Shown: positions 61,459-64,000 of the stretch, one piece after another
How the letters are laid out: every line of letters starts with the position of its first letter
How positions within the stretch are numbered: position 1 is the stretch's first letter
NCBI GenBank assembly: GCA_046350255.1
Contig: JAXMAV010000016.1
Location: 124,001 to 188,000, forward strand
Direction: 5' to 3'
Source: CALDUY01 sp046350255
GTDB taxonomy: Bacteria > Planctomycetota > Planctomycetia > Gemmatales > Gemmataceae
Length of the DNA stretch: 64,000 nt
Made by a program: the position numbers and the translations under genes
The notes under the pieces: model-generated
Told to the model about the DNA's origin: nothing
The model's input: only the letters and a program-made list of their open reading frames with translations
Database searches by the model: none

Positions 61459-64000
61459 ATGACTCTGCTCGCCGCTTTGCTGGCAGTCGCTGCCGCACCC
61501 CCGCCGCCCGCGCCCCATCTCACACCGTTCCCGGGATTGGTGGCCCGTTCCATCGGCCCCGCCACCATGGGCGGACGCATCCCCGCCCTGGCCGTCGATG
61601 AACGCCACCCCGCCACGCAATATGTCGCCACCGCTGGCGGTGGCCTGTGGAAGACCACCGACGATGGCCGCTCCTGGGCCTGTGTCTTCGCCGGCCGGCC
61701 TCATGCCTCCCTGGGCGCCGTCGCCCTCGCTCCGTCGAACCCTTCGGTCGTCTACCTCGGCACTGGCGAGGCCAACCCACGCAACAGCGTCTCCTGGGGT
61801 AACGGCGTCTTCGTCTCCACCGATGCCGGCCGCTCCTGGCGCCACGCCGGCCTCACTGCCACCCACCACATCGGCCGGATCGCTGTCCACCCTACCGATC
61901 CCCGCACCGCCTACGTCGCCGCTCTCGGCCATCTCTGGGGACCCAACCCCGAACGCGGCCTCTTCGTCACCCGCGACGGGGGCCGTACCTGGGAACACAC
62001 GCTCAAACTCGATGCCGACACCGGCTGCATCGACGTGGTGGCGCCCCCTGGGGACCCCTCCACCGTGTTCGCCGCCGCCTACCGCGTCCGTCGAGGCCCC
62101 TTCTCCGGCGGCAACCCGCGTCAGCAGTTCGGCCCCCTCGCCGGCATCTACCGCAGCCGCGATGCTGGCCGCACCTGGACGCGCCTCACGCGCGGCCTGC
62201 CCACCAACCAGATGGGCCGCATCGGCCTCACCGTCTCTCGCCGCGATCCACGCCTGCTTTTCGCCGTCATCCAGACTGACCGCACCGACACCCGCACCAT
62301 CCCCGGCCAGGCCCCGGGCAAAGGCCCCGTCGAGATCGGCGGCATCTTCGTCACCCGCGACGGCGGCGACTCCTGGGCCAAGGTCAACAACCTCTGCCCC
62401 CGCCCCTTCTACTTTGGCAAGCTCCGCCTCGATCCCACGGATGATTCCCGCCTCTATGTACTGGGCCTGCCCGTCTTCGTTTCCACCGACGGTGGCCGCA
62501 CCTTCACGCCCGACGCCGCTCGTGGCGTCCACGTCGATCATCACGAGCTGTGGATCGACCCCGCCGACTCGCGCCATCTGATCCTCGGCAACGATGGCGG
62601 CCTGTACACTTCCCGCGACCGCGGCCTCGTCTGGACCCACATCGCCAACCTGCCGATCAGTCAGTTCTACAACATCGCGGTGGACAGTCGCTCTCCCTAC
62701 CACATCTACGGCGGTTTGCAGGACAACGGCACCTGGGGAGGCCCCAGCGCTACCTCCCACCCCGCCGGCATCTTCAACGCCGACTGGCGCCGGTTCCTCG
62801 GCATGGATGGCTTCCAGTGTCGCGTCCCGCCCGATAATCCCAACCTCCTCTTCGCCGAGGGACAGTATGGCCGGCTCCATCGCATCGATGTCGCCACGCG
62901 CCGCGCCACCTCCATCCGCCCCTACTCCACCCGCAAGCCCACTCCCTCCTATCGCTTCAACTGGAACTCGCCGCTGCTCCTCTCGCCCCACGATCCCCGC
63001 GTGATCTACTATGGCGGCAACCACCTCTTCCGCTCTGGCGACCAGGGCAACACCTGGCGCGTCCTCTCGCCGGACCTCACCCGGGGCGGCCCCAACTCGC
63101 CAGCTACCGATCACACCCTCACCGCCCTCGCCGAGTCGCCCCGCCGTCCCGGCCACCTCCTGGCCGGCAGCGACGATGGCCTCCTGCACCTCAGCACCGA
63201 CGACGGCTCCACCTGGACCGAACTCAGCAGCCGACTCCCCGGCCTGCCCCCCGACGGCACCGTCACCTCGCTCGCCTGGTCGCCTCACGCCGCGGACACC
63301 GCCTGGGTGGCCATCACTCGCCACACGCGCGACGACCGTCGCCCCCATCTCTACCGCACCGACGACCGCGGCAAAACCTGGCAGCTGGTGGCGCACAATC
63401 TCCCCGCCGAGGGCCCCATCCACGTCATCCTGCTCGACGAGCACAATCCACAGCTCGTCCTGGTTGGCACCGAGTTCGGCCTGTTCGCCTCGCTCGACCG
63501 CGGCACCCTCTGGAACCCCCTCACGGCCGCGCTCCCCCCCTGCGCCGTCCGCGACCTTGCCATCCAGCCCCGTGCCCGGGAGCTGGTCCTCGCCACCCAC
63601 GGCCGCGGTCTGTACATCCTCGACATCGCCCCCTTGCAGGAACTCACCCCCGCCGTCCTGGCCCAGCCCGCCCACCTCTTCGACCCGAGGCCCGTCCGCC
63701 GCTCCGAGCCGACGAAGCCCGCCCCGATCCCCGAACGCAGCTACCTGGGTGCCAACCCGCCCGCCGGCGCCATCCTGTACTACCATTTGCGCCAGGCGTT
63801 CCCGACCGCGCAGCTGGAGATTACCACCGAGGCCGGCCGTCTCCTCACCCGCCTCCCCGCCCCTTCCACTCCGGGCCTGCACCGCCTCGAATGGAACCTC
63901 CGTGACTCCACTGGGACCCTCGTCCCCCCCGGCGACTACCGCCTCCACCTACGCCTCCCCGGCACCGGGTCCTCCACCACCCTGCGCCTCCGCGCCCCGG
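61459..64000 (+). CDS. Secreted BNR/VPS10-like beta-propeller protein, partial
   Basis: The frame opens at ATG 61459 and runs off the right edge after about 847 codons. The first ~15 residues (TLLAALLAVAAAPP) form a short signal peptide. The rest repeats the BNR/Asp-box motif of sortilin/VPS10-like and sialidase-like propellers: KTTDDGRSWA, VSTDAGRSWR, VTRDGGRTWE, RSRDAGRTWT, FRSGDQGNTWR and YRTDDRGKTWQ, at least eight copies. The C-terminal visible part (TPGLHRLEWNLRDSTG, VPPGDYRLHLRLPG) resembles a FlgD-like Ig fold. Such proteins are common in planctomycetes, with roles unknown. The 260-bp gap before it shows no gene. Confidence 0.85.
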   Translation, partial: MTLLAALLAVAAAPPPPAPHLTPFPGLVARSIGPATMGGRIPALAVDERHPATQYVATAGGGLWKTTDDGRSWACVFAGRPHASLGAVALAPSNPSVVYLGTGEANPRNSVSWGNGVFVSTDAGRSWRHAGLTATHHIGRIAVHPTDPRTAYVAALGHLWGPNPERGLFVTRDGGRTWEHTLKLDADTGCIDVVAPPGDPSTVFAAAYRVRRGPFSGGNPRQQFGPLAGIYRSRDAGRTWTRLTRGLPTNQMGRIGLTVSRRDPRLLFAVIQTDRTDTRTIPGQAPGKGPVEIGGIFVTRDGGDSWAKVNNLCPRPFYFGKLRLDPTDDSRLYVLGLPVFVSTDGGRTFTPDAARGVHVDHHELWIDPADSRHLILGNDGGLYTSRDRGLVWTHIANLPISQFYNIAVDSRSPYHIYGGLQDNGTWGGPSATSHPAGIFNADWRRFLGMDGFQCRVPPDNPNLLFAEGQYGRLHRIDVATRRATSIRPYSTRKPTPSYRFNWNSPLLLSPHDPRVIYYGGNHLFRSGDQGNTWRVLSPDLTRGGPNSPATDHTLTALAESPRRPGHLLAGSDDGLLHLSTDDGSTWTELSSRLPGLPPDGTVTSLAWSPHAADTAWVAITRHTRDDRRPHLYRTDDRGKTWQLVAHNLPAEGPIHVILLDEHNPQLVLVGTEFGLFASLDRGTLWNPLTAALPPCAVRDLAIQPRARELVLATHGRGLYILDIAPLQELTPAVLAQPAHLFDPRPVRRSEPTKPAPIPERSYLGANPPAGAILYYHLRQAFPTAQLEITTEAGRLLTRLPAPSTPGLHRLEWNLRDSTGTLVPPGDYRLHLRLPGTGSSTTLRLRAP

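Noticed and set aside
61411..63948. An 845-codon open frame on the minus strand opposite the BNR-repeat gene
   Set aside because: It is rich in G, A, E and V as expected for the antisense of a high-GC gene, has no recognisable domain, and the plus-strand frame encodes clear BNR repeats.

Overview
The window looks like chromosomal DNA of a planctomycete, most like the Gemmataceae/Isosphaeraceae group. It is GC-rich with dense coding on both strands. Lineage markers are a DUF1559 pseudopilin (15.9-16.9 kb), a BBP7-type outer-membrane barrel (3.2-4.4 kb), three secreted proteins with an N-terminal LExLExR-type motif (4.4-11.3 kb and two at 54.7-59.5 kb), two sigma factor/Ser-Thr kinase pairs, a ThuA-domain protein and several PQQ/BNR propeller proteins. 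Species cannot be assigned from the sequence alone.

Layout. 0-11.4 kb: end of a PhoX-like gene, hemB, a Tat-exported ThuA protein, the BBP7 barrel and a 2,325-residue repeat adhesin. 11.7-16.9 kb: a transmembrane kinase with LRRs, divergent from an ECF sigma factor, then the pseudopilin. 17.2-33.3 kb: a mobile region bounded by direct repeats that carry a tRNA-Glu 3' half and an integrase 3' end. It holds a frameshifted IS4-type element with 43-bp inverted repeats, fragments of IS630, IS66, ISAs1-like and IS4-like elements, three integrase relics, a molybdenum hydroxylase operon and a second sigma/TPR-kinase pair. 33.2-33.5 kb: three clustered tRNA genes, one of them non-canonical. 33.6-38.3 kb: a multi-PAS sensor kinase with its LuxR-type regulator, a single-domain receiver, a BON protein and a second tRNA-Glu. 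38.4-46.7 kb: larB, nhaR, a ribosome hibernation factor, a tightly overlapping operon (YheT hydrolase, esterase-like protein, LutA, EamA transporter, LutB) and an agmatine deiminase. 46.8-64 kb: an inverse-autotransporter-like barrel fused to a beta-helix, a zinc-ribbon/PQQ membrane protein, a sugar isomerase-like protein, DedA, two tandem secreted proteins sharing a C-terminal half, a GspE/PilB ATPase and the start of a BNR-repeat protein.

How the parts relate. Much of the content concerns the cell surface, secretion and signalling. Sigma/kinase pairs are the likely regulatory modules. The molybdenum hydroxylase operon (FAD subunit, fused 2Fe-2S/Mo subunit, ABM-domain membrane protein, unknown protein) is the main metabolic cargo of the mobile region. 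The most interesting observations are the tandem tRNA-Glu-targeting island, the unusual tRNA cluster, an esterase-fold protein with Gly in place of the nucleophilic Ser, a 46-nt near-perfect hairpin and the divergent kinase/sigma module with an inverted repeat between the genes.
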